The translations under genes were made by a program, and so were the position numbers. 64,000 nucleotides of DNA. It comes from Chryseomicrobium sp. FSL W7-1435 (GTDB lineage Bacteria; Bacillota; Bacilli; Bacillales_A; Planococcaceae). The notes beneath the pieces were generated by a model that did no database searches, had not been told where the DNA came from, and saw nothing but the letters and a program-made list of their open reading frames with translations. The stretch is taken from the NCBI RefSeq assembly GCF_038595005.1, contig NZ_CP151997.1, forward strand, positions 1,860,001 to 1,924,000, given 5' to 3'. Positions 36,609-46,313 of the stretch are shown one piece after another. Positions within the stretch are counted from its first letter, which is position 1. The number at the start of each line of letters is the position of its first letter.

Positions 36609-37475
36609 CTATAAGAATTCTGCTTGAAGAGCTTCGAATTGTTCTTGGCTCATCGTTAGGTTTTCTTCGACAAGAGGAGTTTGAGAATAGTCCGTTAGAC
36701 GCTCCTGGTATGAAGCCGTCTCTTGATCTTGGTAAATGATACCCGTCACTAGACCTTCTGTTTCCATTACAACCTGCATCGCTTGCTCACGATTTGTTGA
36801 GTCGTAATCTTCACGCTCAGAAAGCTTTACAAGATTTTCTTTAAACCAGTCATACGTATTGATTTTATTGTACGTTACACAAGGGCTGAAAACATTAATG
36901 AATGCAAACCCTTTATGCTTGATACCTGCTTCAATAATTGCAGTTAGTTCTTTAATGTCTGAAGAGAATCCTTGAGCAACAAACGTAGCACCTGCTGAAA
37001 GTGCCATTTCCATTGGTTTCAATGAAGGTTCAATCGCACCACCAGGAGTTGACTTTGTTTTAAATCCAGCCGCAGAGCGTGGTGATGTTTGTCCTTTTGT
37101 TAACCCGTAAATTTGATTGTCCATTACAATGTAAGTGATATCAATATTACGTCGAATTGAGTGAATGGTATGCCCCATCCCAATGGCAAAGCCATCCCCA
37201 TCTCCACCTGAAGCAATAACGTGCAAATCACGATTAGCCATTTTAAGACCTTGAGCTATTGGAAGCGCACGTCCATGAATCCCGTGGAAACCATATGAAT
37301 TAATATAGCCAGAAATACGACCTGAGCAACCAATTCCCGAAACTACAGCGAGTTCATGGGGCTCAATACCGACATTGGCTGCCGAACGTTGAATAGCTGC
37401 TTGGACAGAAAAATCGCCACAGCCGGGACACCAGTTAGGTTTCACATTATTACGAAAATCTTTAAAAGTCGCCAT
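36609..37475 (-). CDS. korB: 2-oxoacid:ferredoxin oxidoreductase, beta subunit (KorB-like)
   Basis: ThDP and 4Fe-4S subunit of a CoA-dependent 2-oxoacid (probably 2-oxoglutarate) ferredoxin oxidoreductase. 288 residues. Cysteines in PNWCPGCGDFSVQAA, SGIGCSGRISGY and FSPCVTYNK are expected to hold the cluster, and the ThDP motif is GGDGDGFAIGMGHTIHS with a following MDNQIYGLTKGQ. The ATG is directly adjacent to the korA stop and has AAGGAG. Together with KorA it can replace or bypass the 2-oxoglutarate dehydrogenase step. Confidence 0.93.
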   Translation of the reverse strand: MATFKDFRNNVKPNWCPGCGDFSVQAAIQRSAANVGIEPHELAVVSGIGCSGRISGYINSYGFHGIHGRALPIAQGLKMANRDLHVIASGGDGDGFAIGMGHTIHSIRRNIDITYIVMDNQIYGLTKGQTSPRSAAGFKTKSTPGGAIEPSLKPMEMALSAGATFVAQGFSSDIKELTAIIEAGIKHKGFAFINVFSPCVTYNKINTYDWFKENLVKLSEREDYDSTNREQAMQVVMETEGLVTGIIYQDQETASYQERLTDYSQTPLVEENLTMSQEQFEALQAEFL

Positions 37476-39215
37476 TTACAGCATCTCCTTCACTTGATTC
37501 TCGAGCTGACGCGGTAAGAATGGCGTGCCATCATAACGCAGTACATTCTTAATCTTTTGATGCCCACCAACATTCATTTTGATAATCGACGCCAGTTGCC
37601 CAGTTGCGTTATTTTCAACAACGAACACCTGTTTAGCCGACTCAATAAGGGCGTGCATCTCTTCAGCTGGGAAAGGTTGTATTAATCGAATATGAGCATG
37701 ATTCGTTGAAATTCCTTGCTCGTTCAATGAACTTTGTAATTCTTCTAATACACCACGTGTTGAATTGAATCCTACTACTAATACATCAGGATTTTCATGT
37801 GGCGTGTTTGTGTAGATAGGTTGATCAAACTGAATGGCTTGAAGCTTCTTCATTCGTTTATCCATTTGATGTTGACGGTTGCCAGCAGCTTCAGATGGTT
37901 TGCCTGTTTCATCGTGCTCAACACCCGTCACATGGTGAATGGCATGTTTCATACCTGGCAATACGCGAGGTGATACACCATCTTCAGTCACTTCATAGCG
38001 CTTAAAATATGATTTTTCTTCAGCTTCAGGAACTTGTTCACCAGATAATAGTTTGCCGCGTGTCACTTGAATAGCATTGTAGTCAAACGGTTCAACAGTT
38101 TGTTTACCAAGTGATAACTGCAAGTCTGAGAGAATAATGACTGGACATTGCAATTCTTCTGCAATATTAAAAGCTTGGATTGTGTCGTAAAATGCTTCTT
38201 TACCAGTACTTGGCGCGATGACAACCTTTGGAATGTCTCCATGCGTACCAAAAATCATTTGCATCAAATCTGATTGTTCTTGTTTAGTTGGAAGTCCTGT
38301 CGAAGGGCCTCCTCGTTGTGTGTCCACAATTACAAGAGGCTGTTCTGTCATACCTGAGAGGCCAATAGCCTCCATCATTAAAGATAATCCAGGTCCAGCA
38401 GAAGCTGTGAAAGCACGAACTCCTCCGTAGTTAGAACCGATTGCCATAGTTGCAGCAGCTATCTCGTCTTCTGTTTGAATAACAGTACCTCCGAAAAGAG
38501 GTAGTTTCTTAATTAGATATTCCATAATTTCTGATGCTGGTGTAATAGGGTAAGCGGCCATAAAACGAACACCAGCTGCTAAAGCACCAAGTGCTATTGC
38601 ATCGTTACCAATCATGTAGAGGCGACGCTGACCATCAGCTTCTTCAAGCTCATAAGCTTGTGCTTTGTCAGGTGCCATTTCCACTAATTTAGCATAGCCC
38701 TGTTCAATAGCTTGCATGTTTTTTGCAACGACTTCTTCACCTTTTTTTGCAAATATTTCTTTCACGACTGCTTCAAAAACTGCTACATCTAATTTAAGTA
38801 AAGCGGCTGATGCACCGATTGCTACCATATTCTTCATCAAAGATGTACCCAATTCAGATGCAATTTCTGTGAATGGGATGGCAATGACAGGTGCTTTTGA
38901 ATCTTCTGGTTGCTCCGGATTGAATTTTGCATCGGCAAGAATAATACCTGTTGCTGTTAATTCTTTATAATTTAAATCAATTGTCTCTTGATCAAATGCA
39001 ATTAAGATATCTAAATCATCTGCGATGGTACGGACTTCCGTAGGTCTCACAGTTATTTTATTGTTAGTGTGTCCACCTTTAATACGAGATGAAAAGTGGC
39101 GGTATCCATATAGATAGTAACCAAGGCGGTTCATGGCCATCGAGAAAATTTCTCCGGTACTCTCAATGCCTTCCCCTTGTTGCCCTCCTACTTTCCAAGC
39201 GAGCTGCTGCAACAT
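37476..39215 (-). CDS. korA: 2-oxoacid:ferredoxin oxidoreductase, fused gamma-alpha subunit (KorA-like)
   Basis: 579 residues. The N-terminal gamma domain (about 1-185) starts WKVGGQQGEGIESTGEIF. The alpha domain has the pyrimidine-domain signature AAYPITPASEIMEYL, then QTEDEIAAATMAIGSNYGGVRAFTASAGPGLS, and a C-terminal domain II. Gamma-alpha fusion is normal for this Gram-positive form. AAGGAG lies 8 nt before the ATG. Upstream is a perfect inverted repeat that may be regulatory. The korAB-miaB order is also found in Staphylococcus. Confidence 0.93.
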   Translation of the reverse strand: MLQQLAWKVGGQQGEGIESTGEIFSMAMNRLGYYLYGYRHFSSRIKGGHTNNKITVRPTEVRTIADDLDILIAFDQETIDLNYKELTATGIILADAKFNPEQPEDSKAPVIAIPFTEIASELGTSLMKNMVAIGASAALLKLDVAVFEAVVKEIFAKKGEEVVAKNMQAIEQGYAKLVEMAPDKAQAYELEEADGQRRLYMIGNDAIALGALAAGVRFMAAYPITPASEIMEYLIKKLPLFGGTVIQTEDEIAAATMAIGSNYGGVRAFTASAGPGLSLMMEAIGLSGMTEQPLVIVDTQRGGPSTGLPTKQEQSDLMQMIFGTHGDIPKVVIAPSTGKEAFYDTIQAFNIAEELQCPVIILSDLQLSLGKQTVEPFDYNAIQVTRGKLLSGEQVPEAEEKSYFKRYEVTEDGVSPRVLPGMKHAIHHVTGVEHDETGKPSEAAGNRQHQMDKRMKKLQAIQFDQPIYTNTPHENPDVLVVGFNSTRGVLEELQSSLNEQGISTNHAHIRLIQPFPAEEMHALIESAKQVFVVENNATGQLASIIKMNVGGHQKIKNVLRYDGTPFLPRQLENQVKEML

Positions 39216-39295
39216 GTTAATCTCTCCTTCATGTGTACGTGATCTAATCCTTCATTAGTTTATCATGAAGCAATTGTTTACTCTATGTATAGTAT

Positions 39296-39315
39296 CTGAA
39301 ATTGCCCAATTTCAG
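39296..39315. promoter_or_regulatory. Perfect inverted repeat upstream of korA
   Basis: CTGAAATTG and CAATTTCAG are separated by CC on the plus strand (20 bp in all), 80 bp before the korA start codon. No T-run follows on either strand, so it looks more like an operator than a terminator; no known consensus is recognised. Confidence 0.4.
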
Positions 39316-39355
39316 TCTAATGGCGTATAAAAAGAATCATTTTGCCACAATCCCG

Positions 39356-39385
39356 TCAAAAAGCAGAGAGCATAAGCTCTCTGCC
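39356..39385 (-). terminator. Terminator of spoVS
   Basis: On the minus strand GCAGAGAGC/GCTCTCTGC with a TTAT loop, followed by TTTTTGAC. Confidence 0.9.
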
Positions 39386-39387
39386 GT

Positions 39388-39657
39388 TTAATACTTTTTC
39401 TTTTTCTCAACAAGTAGTTTTAACGCGGTTCGCTCTTCGCCACCGATTTCAATATCTGCGAAAGCAGGACTGCAATAGAGATCTTGCCCACTCGGTGCTA
39501 CAAATCCTCTAGCAATGGCAATGGCCTTCACAGCTTGGTTCAATGCCCCTGCTCCAACGGCTTGCATCTCTGCATACCCTTTTTCACGAATGACAGCTAC
39601 AAGTGCACCTGCAACAAGGTTCGGATTAGATCGTGATGAAACTTTAAGTGAGTCCAT
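39388..39657 (-). CDS. spoVS: Stage V sporulation protein S (Alba-like)
   Basis: 89-residue Alba-fold nucleic-acid-binding protein needed for dehydration and coat assembly in B. subtilis sporulation. The core AVGAGALNQAVKAIAIARGFVAPSG is nearly identical to the B. subtilis protein. I selected ATG 39657 (AAGGG upstream, N-terminus MDSLKVSSRSNPN); a longer in-frame form adds 13 residues without a good ribosome binding site. It lies downstream of ymdB and has its own terminator. Confidence 0.96.
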   Translation of the reverse strand: MDSLKVSSRSNPNLVAGALVAVIREKGYAEMQAVGAGALNQAVKAIAIARGFVAPSGQDLYCSPAFADIEIGGEERTALKLLVEKKKKY

Positions 39658-39729
39658 TTCTCTTTCCCTTCCATCAAAGCTTTGGACGGTGTCCATACTT
39701 TAACTTATGTTACGAGAGTAATGATTAGA

Positions 39730-40524
39730 CTACTGTTGAAACGGTTGGTCGTCATTAATATAGATACGTTCTTGGTGCTCTGCCTTCCCTTGCTCGTTCA
39801 GTTCTACAAAGTAGCCACTGATGACAGCTCGCCCTGTCTTAGGAACTTCAAATCGTGCTGGTAGGTTTGTTTTGAATTTATACAATACGCTCTCACGGCC
39901 CATTCCTAAAATGCCGTCGTAAGGACCTGTCATTCCCACATCCGTGATATAAGCAGTACCTTGTGGCAAGATACGGTTGTCTGCGGTCTGTACGTGGGTG
40001 TGCGTTCCCACAACAACAGATGCACGACCATCTAAATGCCAACCAAATGCAATTTTCTCGCTGGTTGCTTCTGCATGAAAATCGACAAAAATATAAGGGC
40101 TGATTTTCTGAGCTTCTTCCACCATAGAATCAACCATCTTAAATGGACAGTCATGCGCAGGCAAAAAGACGCGACCGTGCAAATTCATCACGGTTAATTC
40201 TTTTCCATTTTTAGAGATGGTCACATGTCCTTTACCCGGTGCTTCTTCCGAAAAATTTGCTGGGCGAATCAAATAATCAGCGTCATCTATGAAATCGAAA
40301 ATTTCTTTTTGATCCCATGTGTGATTTCCCATTGTCACGACATCAACACCCATGAATAATAATTCATCGTAGATTTTTTTTGTGATGCCTCGACCTGCTG
40401 CAGCATTTTCTCCATTCACAATAATGGCATCTGGTTGGTACTTTCGCTTTAATCTTGGTAAATACGACTCCAATGCATCACGTCCGATTGAACCGACGAT
40501 ATCACCTATAAATAAAATTTTCAT
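39730..40524 (-). CDS. ymdB: YmdB metallophosphoesterase
   Basis: 264-residue calcineurin-type phosphodiesterase, reported to hydrolyse 2',3'-cyclic nucleotides and to influence biofilm versus motility fate in B. subtilis. Metal ligands appear in FIGDIVGSIGRDA (Asp), VNGENAAAGRG (Asn), TMGNHTWDQ (Asn-His), DFHAEATSEK, and GTHTHVQTADNRI near the C-terminus. It lies immediately downstream of rny and before spoVS, as in B. subtilis. A terminator after rny means part of its expression may come from a separate promoter. Confidence 0.95.
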   Translation of the reverse strand: MKILFIGDIVGSIGRDALESYLPRLKRKYQPDAIIVNGENAAAGRGITKKIYDELLFMGVDVVTMGNHTWDQKEIFDFIDDADYLIRPANFSEEAPGKGHVTISKNGKELTVMNLHGRVFLPAHDCPFKMVDSMVEEAQKISPYIFVDFHAEATSEKIAFGWHLDGRASVVVGTHTHVQTADNRILPQGTAYITDVGMTGPYDGILGMGRESVLYKFKTNLPARFEVPKTGRAVISGYFVELNEQGKAEHQERIYINDDQPFQQ

Positions 40525-40546
40525 TTGTCCTTCTTCACTCTCCTAC

Positions 40547-40582
40547 ATAATAAAACCATACGCAGGACAGACCTGCGTATGG
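40547..40582 (-). terminator. Terminator of rny
   Basis: On the minus strand CCATACGCAGG/CCTGCGTATGG with a 5-nt loop followed by TTTTATT. Confidence 0.85.
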
Positions 40583-40585
40583 CTG

Positions 40586-42142
40586 TTATTTAGCATATTC
40601 GACAGAACGTGTTTCACGGATCACAGTAACTTTGATATGACCTGGGTAATTTAATTCCTCTTCAATGCGCTTACGAATATCGCGAGCAAGGCGATGAGCA
40701 GAAATATCATCAATCACGTCTGGCTTTACAATAATGCGAATTTCTCGGCCCGCTTGAACGGCAAATGATTTTTCAACGCCATCATACGACTCTGAAATTT
40801 CTTCAAGTTTTTGCAAACGTTTAATGTAATTTTCAAGAGTTTCACTACGTGCACCTGGGCGAGCTGCTGATAAAGCATCAGCCGCCGCAACCAATACAGC
40901 AATTACAGAGGTTGCCTCTGTATCCCCATGGTGAGAAGCGATACTGTTGATGACGACTGGGTGCTCCTTGTACTTCTTAGCAAGCTCAACACCAATCTCT
41001 ACGTGACTACCTTCCACTTCATGATCAATCGCTTTTCCGATATCGTGTAACAATCCAGCACGACGGGCAAGCGTCACATCTTCGCCAAGCTCTGCTGCTA
41101 ATAAGCCAGCTAAGAAAGCAACTTCAGTAGAGTGCTTCAAGACATTTTGACCATAACTTGTACGATAGCGTAAACGTCCTAAAATTTTAATTAAGTCAGG
41201 GTGAAGATTGTGAATCCCCACATCAAATGATGTTTGCTCCCCAACTTCACGGATGTATTCATCCACTTCACGACGAGATTTATCTACCATCTCTTCAATA
41301 CGGGCAGGGTGAATACGACCATCTTGTACAAGCTTCTCGAGTGCAAGTCGTGCTGTTTCTCGTCGAATCGGGTCAAAACCTGACAGAATGACTGCTTCTG
41401 GTGTGTCATCGATAATTAAATCAATACCTGTGAGTGTTTCGAGTGTCCGGATGTTTCGCCCTTCACGACCGATAATACGTCCCTTCATCTCATCATTTGG
41501 CAAGTTGACAACAGATACTGTTGTTTCTGCCACATGATCAGCTGCAAAACGCTGCAGTGCAAGAGATAAAATTTCACGTGAGCGCTTGTCCGCCTCTTCT
41601 TTAGCACGCGTTTCAAATTCTTTTGTCATCACAGCAATATCTGTCGACAATTCATTTTCAACTTCGCGTAAGATCAAGCTGCGTGCTTCTTCACGTGTTA
41701 GAGCTGAGATACGCTCTAATTGAAGCTGTTGTTTGTGAACAAGCTCTTCCACTTTACTCTCTTTTTGTTCAATATGCTGTTGTCTTTCCACTAACACTTC
41801 TTCTTTACGTTCTAGACCTGCTTCTCGCTTGTCGAGTGTTTCATCTTTGCGATCAAGATTTTCTTCTCGTTGAACAAGGCGATTTTCTTGTTTCTGAAGC
41901 TCAGAACGTCTTTCACGAATGTCAGCTTCTGCTTCTGTGCGCAATGTGTGTACTTCGTCTTTTGCTTCTAGAAGTGCTTCTTTTTTAAGTGCTTCCGCTT
42001 CGCGCTTTGCTTCTTCTAGAATCAGTTCAGAGGACTGTTTCGCTCCAGTGACTTTGGAATCATTAAGTTTTTTAAGATACCAATACCCAACAACGGCACC
42101 GACAAATAGACCAAGCAAAGCGGGAATGATAATTTCAATCAT
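40586..42142 (-). CDS. rny: Ribonuclease Y
   Basis: Membrane-anchored endonuclease that starts decay of many mRNAs in Firmicutes. 518 residues. An N-terminal membrane helix ([19 protein letters not shown]) is followed by a long charged coiled coil (about 30-190), a KH domain ([18 protein letters not shown]), an HD domain with [10 protein letters not shown], and a conserved C-terminal domain ending SVEYAK. The ribosome binding site is GAGGGGG. Its modulators include RicA, encoded 6 kb downstream in the same cluster. Confidence 0.97.
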   Translation of the reverse strand: MIEIIIPALLGLFVGAVVGYWYLKKLNDSKVTGAKQSSELILEEAKREAEALKKEALLEAKDEVHTLRTEAEADIRERRSELQKQENRLVQREENLDRKDETLDKREAGLERKEEVLVERQQHIEQKESKVEELVHKQQLQLERISALTREEARSLILREVENELSTDIAVMTKEFETRAKEEADKRSREILSLALQRFAADHVAETTVSVVNLPNDEMKGRIIGREGRNIRTLETLTGIDLIIDDTPEAVILSGFDPIRRETARLALEKLVQDGRIHPARIEEMVDKSRREVDEYIREVGEQTSFDVGIHNLHPDLIKILGRLRYRTSYGQNVLKHSTEVAFLAGLLAAELGEDVTLARRAGLLHDIGKAIDHEVEGSHVEIGVELAKKYKEHPVVINSIASHHGDTEATSVIAVLVAAADALSAARPGARSETLENYIKRLQKLEEISESYDGVEKSFAVQAGREIRIIVKPDVIDDISAHRLARDIRKRIEEELNYPGHIKVTVIRETRSVEYAK

Positions 42143-42273
42143 GCAGACACCCCCTCTTGCTATTTGTTGTTTTCAGTCGGCTGACTACTGTCTGCCTGGT
42201 TTCGTTTTAGCATGAAAAATAATAGAAAATACAAACTCATTGTATCGATATAAAAAATCACTGTCAAGTTGAT

Positions 42274-42310
42274 GGAAAAAAGCGCCCGTCAAAAGACGAG
42301 CGCAAAAAAA
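42274..42310 (-). terminator. Terminator of recA
   Basis: On the minus strand GCGCTCGTC/GACGGGCGC (one G-T pair) with TTTT loop, then TTTTTT. Confidence 0.85.
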
Positions 42311-43369
42311 TTATTCTTTATCAAGTACTAATTCAAAATCCTCTTCCTCTTCTTCACTATGAGCAGCGATTGTGTAAGAACTTGCCGCCATTCCTAGTGA
42401 CTGACGAATCTGAGAAGCGATTGTATGTCTGATTGACTCGTTTTCTTTCAAGAATTGTTTAGCATTCTCACGGCCTTGTCCTAAACGATCATCATTGTAC
42501 GCATACCAAGATCCGCTTTTTTGAACGATATCTAAATCTGATCCCATATCGATGATTTCACCTTCTTGTGAAATACCTTCTCCGTACATGATGTCTACTT
42601 CTGCAGTACGGAATGGTGGAGCTACCTTATTTTTCACTACTTTAATTTTTGTCTTGTTCCCCATGATGTCAGTACCATGTTTAATAGCTTCTGCACGACG
42701 AACTTCTAAACGAATTGTACTGTAGAATTTCAGTGCACGGCCACCCGGAGTGACTTCTGGATTTCCGAACATAACGCCAACTTTTTCACGAATCTGGTTA
42801 ATAAAGATGGCAATGGTGTTTGATTTGTTGATTGCACCAGAAAGTTTACGCAATGCTTGTGACATCAAACGTGCTTGTAAACCGACATGAGAGTCCCCCA
42901 TCTCGCCTTCAATCTCTGCTTTTGGAACTAACGCAGCTACTGAGTCAATTACAAGAATATCGACTGCGCCACTACGTACAAGTGCTTCAGCAATTTCAAG
43001 TGCTTGTTCTCCAGTGTCCGGTTGTGAAAGAAGTAGCTCATCAATGTTTACGCCTAATTTTTGTGCATAGACAGGATCCAGTGCATGCTCTGCATCGATA
43101 AATGCAGCAGTTCCACCCGAAGCTTGTGCTTCTGCGATTGCGTGCAATGCAACAGTTGTTTTACCTGAACTTTCAGGACCGTAGATTTCTACGATACGAC
43201 CACGTGGGTAGCCGCCAACACCAAGCGCTGCATCAAGTGCTAGTGAACCACTTGAAGAAGTTTGTATTTCACGGTCAGTTTTTTCACCGAGTTTCATAAC
43301 GGAACCTTTACCGAATTGTTTTTCTATTTGTTTTAAAGCCATCTCTAAGGCTGCTTTACGATCTGCCAA
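42311..43369 (-). CDS. recA: Recombinase RecA
   Basis: Strand-exchange ATPase and co-protease for LexA cleavage. 352 residues with Walker [15 protein letters not shown], Walker [13 protein letters not shown], the L2 loop region [25 protein letters not shown]-type segment, and an acidic tail [14 protein letters not shown]. The start codon is TTG at 43369, 9 nt after GGGAGG, giving the family N-terminus (M)[16 protein letters not shown]; no ATG fits. It has its own promoter with a LexA box upstream, in addition to possible readthrough from cinA. Confidence 0.97.
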   Translation of the reverse strand: MADRKAALEMALKQIEKQFGKGSVMKLGEKTDREIQTSSSGSLALDAALGVGGYPRGRIVEIYGPESSGKTTVALHAIAEAQASGGTAAFIDAEHALDPVYAQKLGVNIDELLLSQPDTGEQALEIAEALVRSGAVDILVIDSVAALVPKAEIEGEMGDSHVGLQARLMSQALRKLSGAINKSNTIAIFINQIREKVGVMFGNPEVTPGGRALKFYSTIRLEVRRAEAIKHGTDIMGNKTKIKVVKNKVAPPFRTAEVDIMYGEGISQEGEIIDMGSDLDIVQKSGSWYAYNDDRLGQGRENAKQFLKENESIRHTIASQIRQSLGMAASSYTIAAHSEEEEEDFELVLDKE

Positions 43370-43411
43370 AATTAAATTCCTCCCAAGAAATCAATTATTG
43401 TTTCTATACTT

Positions 43412-43440
43412 ACTATACTCCTTTAATGAGAAAAACACAA
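43412..43440 (-). promoter_or_regulatory. Sigma-A promoter of recA
   Basis: On the minus strand TTGTGT (43435-43440) and TATAGT (43412-43417) are 17 bp apart; the start codon is about 43 bp after the -10. Confidence 0.6.
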
Positions 43441-43448
43441 GAAAAAAG

Positions 43449-43462
43449 CGAACGTTTATTCG
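43449..43462. promoter_or_regulatory. LexA box upstream of recA
   Basis: CGAAC-GTTT-ATTCG matches CGAAC-N4-GTTCG with one mismatch and ends 8 bp upstream of the -35 hexamer, fitting SOS control of recA. Confidence 0.75.
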
Positions 43463-43508
43463 TGTTTTTTCACACAACTCTATTTTGGCAAAATTGAATT
43501 TTGTGCAT

Positions 43509-43539
43509 AGAGAAAACCCATGGAATTTAGCCATGGGTT
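43509..43539 (-). terminator. Terminator of cinA
   Basis: On the minus strand AACCCATGG/CCATGGGTT with a 7-nt loop followed by TTCTCT; a weak T-run, so partial readthrough into recA is likely. Confidence 0.65.
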
Positions 43540-43549
43540 CATGAGGATT

Positions 43550-44794
43550 TTATTTATTTTCGTTTTGAACTAATTGTAAGAGATAATGAATGGCAAATTT
43601 GACCGCGCGAATACGGTTGGTGTTACGCATACCGGACAGGTGTAACTGATAGCTGTGTGTTAAACCTTTGTAAGCTATACCAATCCATACCGTACCTACA
43701 GGCTGGCCAGCATGTTCATCTGGTCCAGCAGCCCCGGTTATACCTATGCCAATATCTGTTGCAAACTGACGGCTCACATTCAGAGCCATCTCCTCAGCCA
43801 CTTCTTTACTAACCACCGAAAATGCAGCAATCGTTTCTGGACGAACGCCAAGTTGTTTGACCTTAGCTTCTTCATTATAGACAACCAATCCTCCTGCAAG
43901 TGCTTGACCCATACCGGGAATAGAAGCTAGTTCTGCTTGAAATAAACCTGCAGTCATGCTCTCTGCTGCTGAGATTGTTAAGTTGTTGTCGATAAGGGTC
44001 TGCTTAAGTTTGGATGCAAGTGAGTCATTGTTGTAGCCATAAACATAGTGGCCCACGCGATTAAGTATCTCTGCTTGTACATCTTTGATAGCTTCCCATG
44101 CCTGTTGTTCTGTTTCACCAGTAGCAGTGAGTCGAATGGTTACTTCACTATCCGTTGCTAATGGCGCTATCGTTGGATTAGTCTGCGACTCAATCAAATC
44201 TTCCAAACGAGTTTCCAGCTCTGCTTCTCCAATACCATAGAAACGAATGACATGCGAGAAGATCATCCGGTTTTGATAAATATCTTTTGCAATAAGTGGT
44301 TTCGCTTCGAACTGAAACATCGGTTCTAGCTCGTTTGGCGGCCCCGGAAGTAGAATATACGTATGCGTATCATTCTGATAGAACATACCTGGAGCCATCC
44401 CATGATGATTTTTAAGCACCGCAGCTCCTTCAAAGACCAAAGCTTGTTGCTTATTATTTTCTGTCATTGCACGACCACGCTTGGAAAAAAACTCTTCAAT
44501 GTACCCCATAGCTTCTTGATCAATCACTAATGATGTGCCTAGATGAGTTGCGATTGTTTGTTTTGTTAAATCATCTTTTGTTGGCCCCAAGCCACCCGAA
44601 AAAATGAGAATGTCCGCACGCTGTTCAGCAATCTTAATAGCATCAAGTAAGCGCTGTTTATTATCTCCAACAACCGTGTGAAAATGAATATTGATTCCCA
44701 TTTCAGCAAGTTGTGTCGATAAAAAACGAGCATTCGTATTGACGATTTGTCCAAGCAGTAGCTCTGAGCCTACTGCAATAATCTCAGCACGCAT
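43550..44794 (-). CDS. cinA: CinA family protein (MoCF-like plus nicotinamide-nucleotide amidase domains)
   Basis: 414 residues. The N-terminal MoCF/COG1058 domain has EIIAVGSELLLGQIVNTNA and FSGGLGPTKDDLTKQ. The C-terminal PncC-type domain has SAAESMTAGLFQAELAS and GITGAAGPDEHAGQPVGTVW. CinA is competence-induced in Bacillus and Streptococcus, and the C-terminal domain deamidates NMN in related proteins. AAGGAGG lies 7 nt before the ATG. The order pgsA-cinA-recA matches B. subtilis. Confidence 0.95.
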   Translation of the reverse strand: MRAEIIAVGSELLLGQIVNTNARFLSTQLAEMGINIHFHTVVGDNKQRLLDAIKIAEQRADILIFSGGLGPTKDDLTKQTIATHLGTSLVIDQEAMGYIEEFFSKRGRAMTENNKQQALVFEGAAVLKNHHGMAPGMFYQNDTHTYILLPGPPNELEPMFQFEAKPLIAKDIYQNRMIFSHVIRFYGIGEAELETRLEDLIESQTNPTIAPLATDSEVTIRLTATGETEQQAWEAIKDVQAEILNRVGHYVYGYNNDSLASKLKQTLIDNNLTISAAESMTAGLFQAELASIPGMGQALAGGLVVYNEEAKVKQLGVRPETIAAFSVVSKEVAEEMALNVSRQFATDIGIGITGAAGPDEHAGQPVGTVWIGIAYKGLTHSYQLHLSGMRNTNRIRAVKFAIHYLLQLVQNENK

Positions 44795-44806
44795 AGTGTA
44801 GCCTCC

Positions 44807-45385
44807 TTATTTTGAATCCAGCAAGACACGACGATTTAAATAGAAGTAATCGTAACCAGACCATACAGTGAACACTAATGAAATGTATAGCATAATCGTG
44901 GCAAATGGGAAGCCAATTAATTCAAAACCAATATTACCAAGTAATAAAGCAGAGATGGCAACAATTTGTGTCCACATCTTAATTTTACCTAGTTGGTTTG
45001 CGGCAACAACCTCACCACCACCGGCTAATATTAAACGTAAGCCTGTAACTGCAAATTCGCGGCTAATAATGATAATTACAATCCACGCAGGTGCTAAATC
45101 AAACTCCACAAGTAATATTAACGCAGCCGATACTAACAACTTATCTGCTAGTGGATCTAAAAACTTACCCATGTTCGTTACAAGATTATGTTTCCGCGCA
45201 ATGTAACCATCAATAAAATCTGTGATAGAAGCAAAAATAAAAATAATGGCTCCTATTAAGTGACCGACCGGAATCGTAGCACCTAGCAGTGTTAATTCTC
45301 CGAACCCGAAATCAATTAACATGAACACCATAAAAATAGGGATTAAAAAAATTCGGAATAACGAAATTTTATTTGGTAAATTCAT
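44807..45385 (-). CDS. pgsA: CDP-diacylglycerol--glycerol-3-phosphate 3-phosphatidyltransferase
   Basis: Makes phosphatidylglycerol-phosphate at the membrane. 192 residues, several membrane helices, and a complete CDP-alcohol phosphotransferase motif: Asp59-Gly60, Ala63-Arg64, Gly73, Asp77 and Asp81. ATG 45385 has AAGGAG 8 nt upstream; the frame continues upstream but without a ribosome binding site. It lies 12 bp before cinA and downstream of the rodZ-like gene. Confidence 0.96.
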   Translation of the reverse strand: MNLPNKISLFRIFLIPIFMVFMLIDFGFGELTLLGATIPVGHLIGAIIFIFASITDFIDGYIARKHNLVTNMGKFLDPLADKLLVSAALILLVEFDLAPAWIVIIIISREFAVTGLRLILAGGGEVVAANQLGKIKMWTQIVAISALLLGNIGFELIGFPFATIMLYISLVFTVWSGYDYFYLNRRVLLDSK

Positions 45386-45402
45386 GATTGTCTCTCCTTT
45401 CA

Positions 45403-45440
45403 CTAAGAAAACAGGCCCTGCCCTTTGGCGGACAAGGCGT
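45403..45440 (-). terminator. Possible weak terminator between rodZ-like gene and pgsA
   Basis: On the minus strand an imperfect GC-rich hairpin (CGCCTTGTCC pairing with GGGCAGGG via G-T pairs, loop GCCAAA) is followed by TTTTC. It may only attenuate. Confidence 0.4.
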
Positions 45441-45443
45441 CTG

Positions 45444-46295
45444 TTATTCACTCCAGTTGAAATATAAATTTTCTGAGTTACGACCAGTTTGGAATTCTAC
45501 CGGTGTGTCATTAACAAAAACTTGAGCAGCTGAAGTCACACCGACACGAACTCGATAGGTTCCGTTTGCTGGTACTTCAAAGGAATAACTAGCATCTTCT
45601 GCTGTATAAACTCGAGCAACAGGAAGTAACTCTTCTCGAGCTTGATTTTGAATGGATAACCAAGAATCTCCTGAAAAATCAATGCGAATAGTTAATGATT
45701 CTGTTCCCGTCACATCATAAAATGAGTCTTCCCCTTGAGCACCAGTTGGAGTGATCGACACTTCTGACTCTGGCTCAGCTTCAGTCTCTTCTTCTACTGA
45801 CTCTTCTGTTTCTTCTTCCTCTTCACCTGCTGGCGTTGATTCTGGTTGTTGCGTCTCAATCACGATTTCAGTTTCTCCTACTTCCTCTACAGGGGCATCC
45901 ACTGGCGCACGCTGTGAAAGTAGATACGCAATAGCTAAAATAGCCACCACGAACAATGCCACTAAAATCATTGGGAAAATTTCCATTGCACGACTACCTG
46001 AACGATAGGAACGTCGTGAGGCAGTGGAAGCTGCCATTTGAGGAGCGGCAGTTTTGGCCGCTACCGGTAAATCATTTCGATATTGTTCTATAATTTCATC
46101 GCCATTCAAACCGACTGCCTCTGCATATTGACGAACGAAAGCGCGCACATAAAAAGGGCCCGGCATCGATTCATAGTTGCCTTCTTCTATTCCATGTAAA
46201 TAGCGTTTTTGTATTTTGGTTAACGCTTGTATATCTTCAATAGAGAGATTTTTATCAGTTCTCGCTTGACGAAGACGAGCACCTAATTCTGACAC
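45444..46295 (-). CDS. ymfM: RodZ-like helix-turn-helix membrane protein (YmfM)
   Basis: Cell-shape protein that links MreB to the membrane in related bacteria. 283 residues. The N-terminal HTH_25 domain is SELGARLRQARTDKNLSIED through residue 75, with a basic stretch and one membrane helix (about 105-125) after it. A very acidic linker (about 130-180) leads to a C-terminal DUF4115-type beta domain. I chose the GTG at 46295 (AGGTG 6 nt upstream), which gives the family N-terminus; a GTG at 46304 is too close to its ribosome binding site. Part of the ymf-pgsA cluster. Confidence 0.88.
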   Translation of the reverse strand: MSELGARLRQARTDKNLSIEDIQALTKIQKRYLHGIEEGNYESMPGPFYVRAFVRQYAEAVGLNGDEIIEQYRNDLPVAAKTAAPQMAASTASRRSYRSGSRAMEIFPMILVALFVVAILAIAYLLSQRAPVDAPVEEVGETEIVIETQQPESTPAGEEEEETEESVEEETEAEPESEVSITPTGAQGEDSFYDVTGTESLTIRIDFSGDSWLSIQNQAREELLPVARVYTAEDASYSFEVPANGTYRVRVGVTSAAQVFVNDTPVEFQTGRNSENLYFNWSE

Positions 46296-46313
46296 ATCAT
46301 TCACCTGCCTTTT

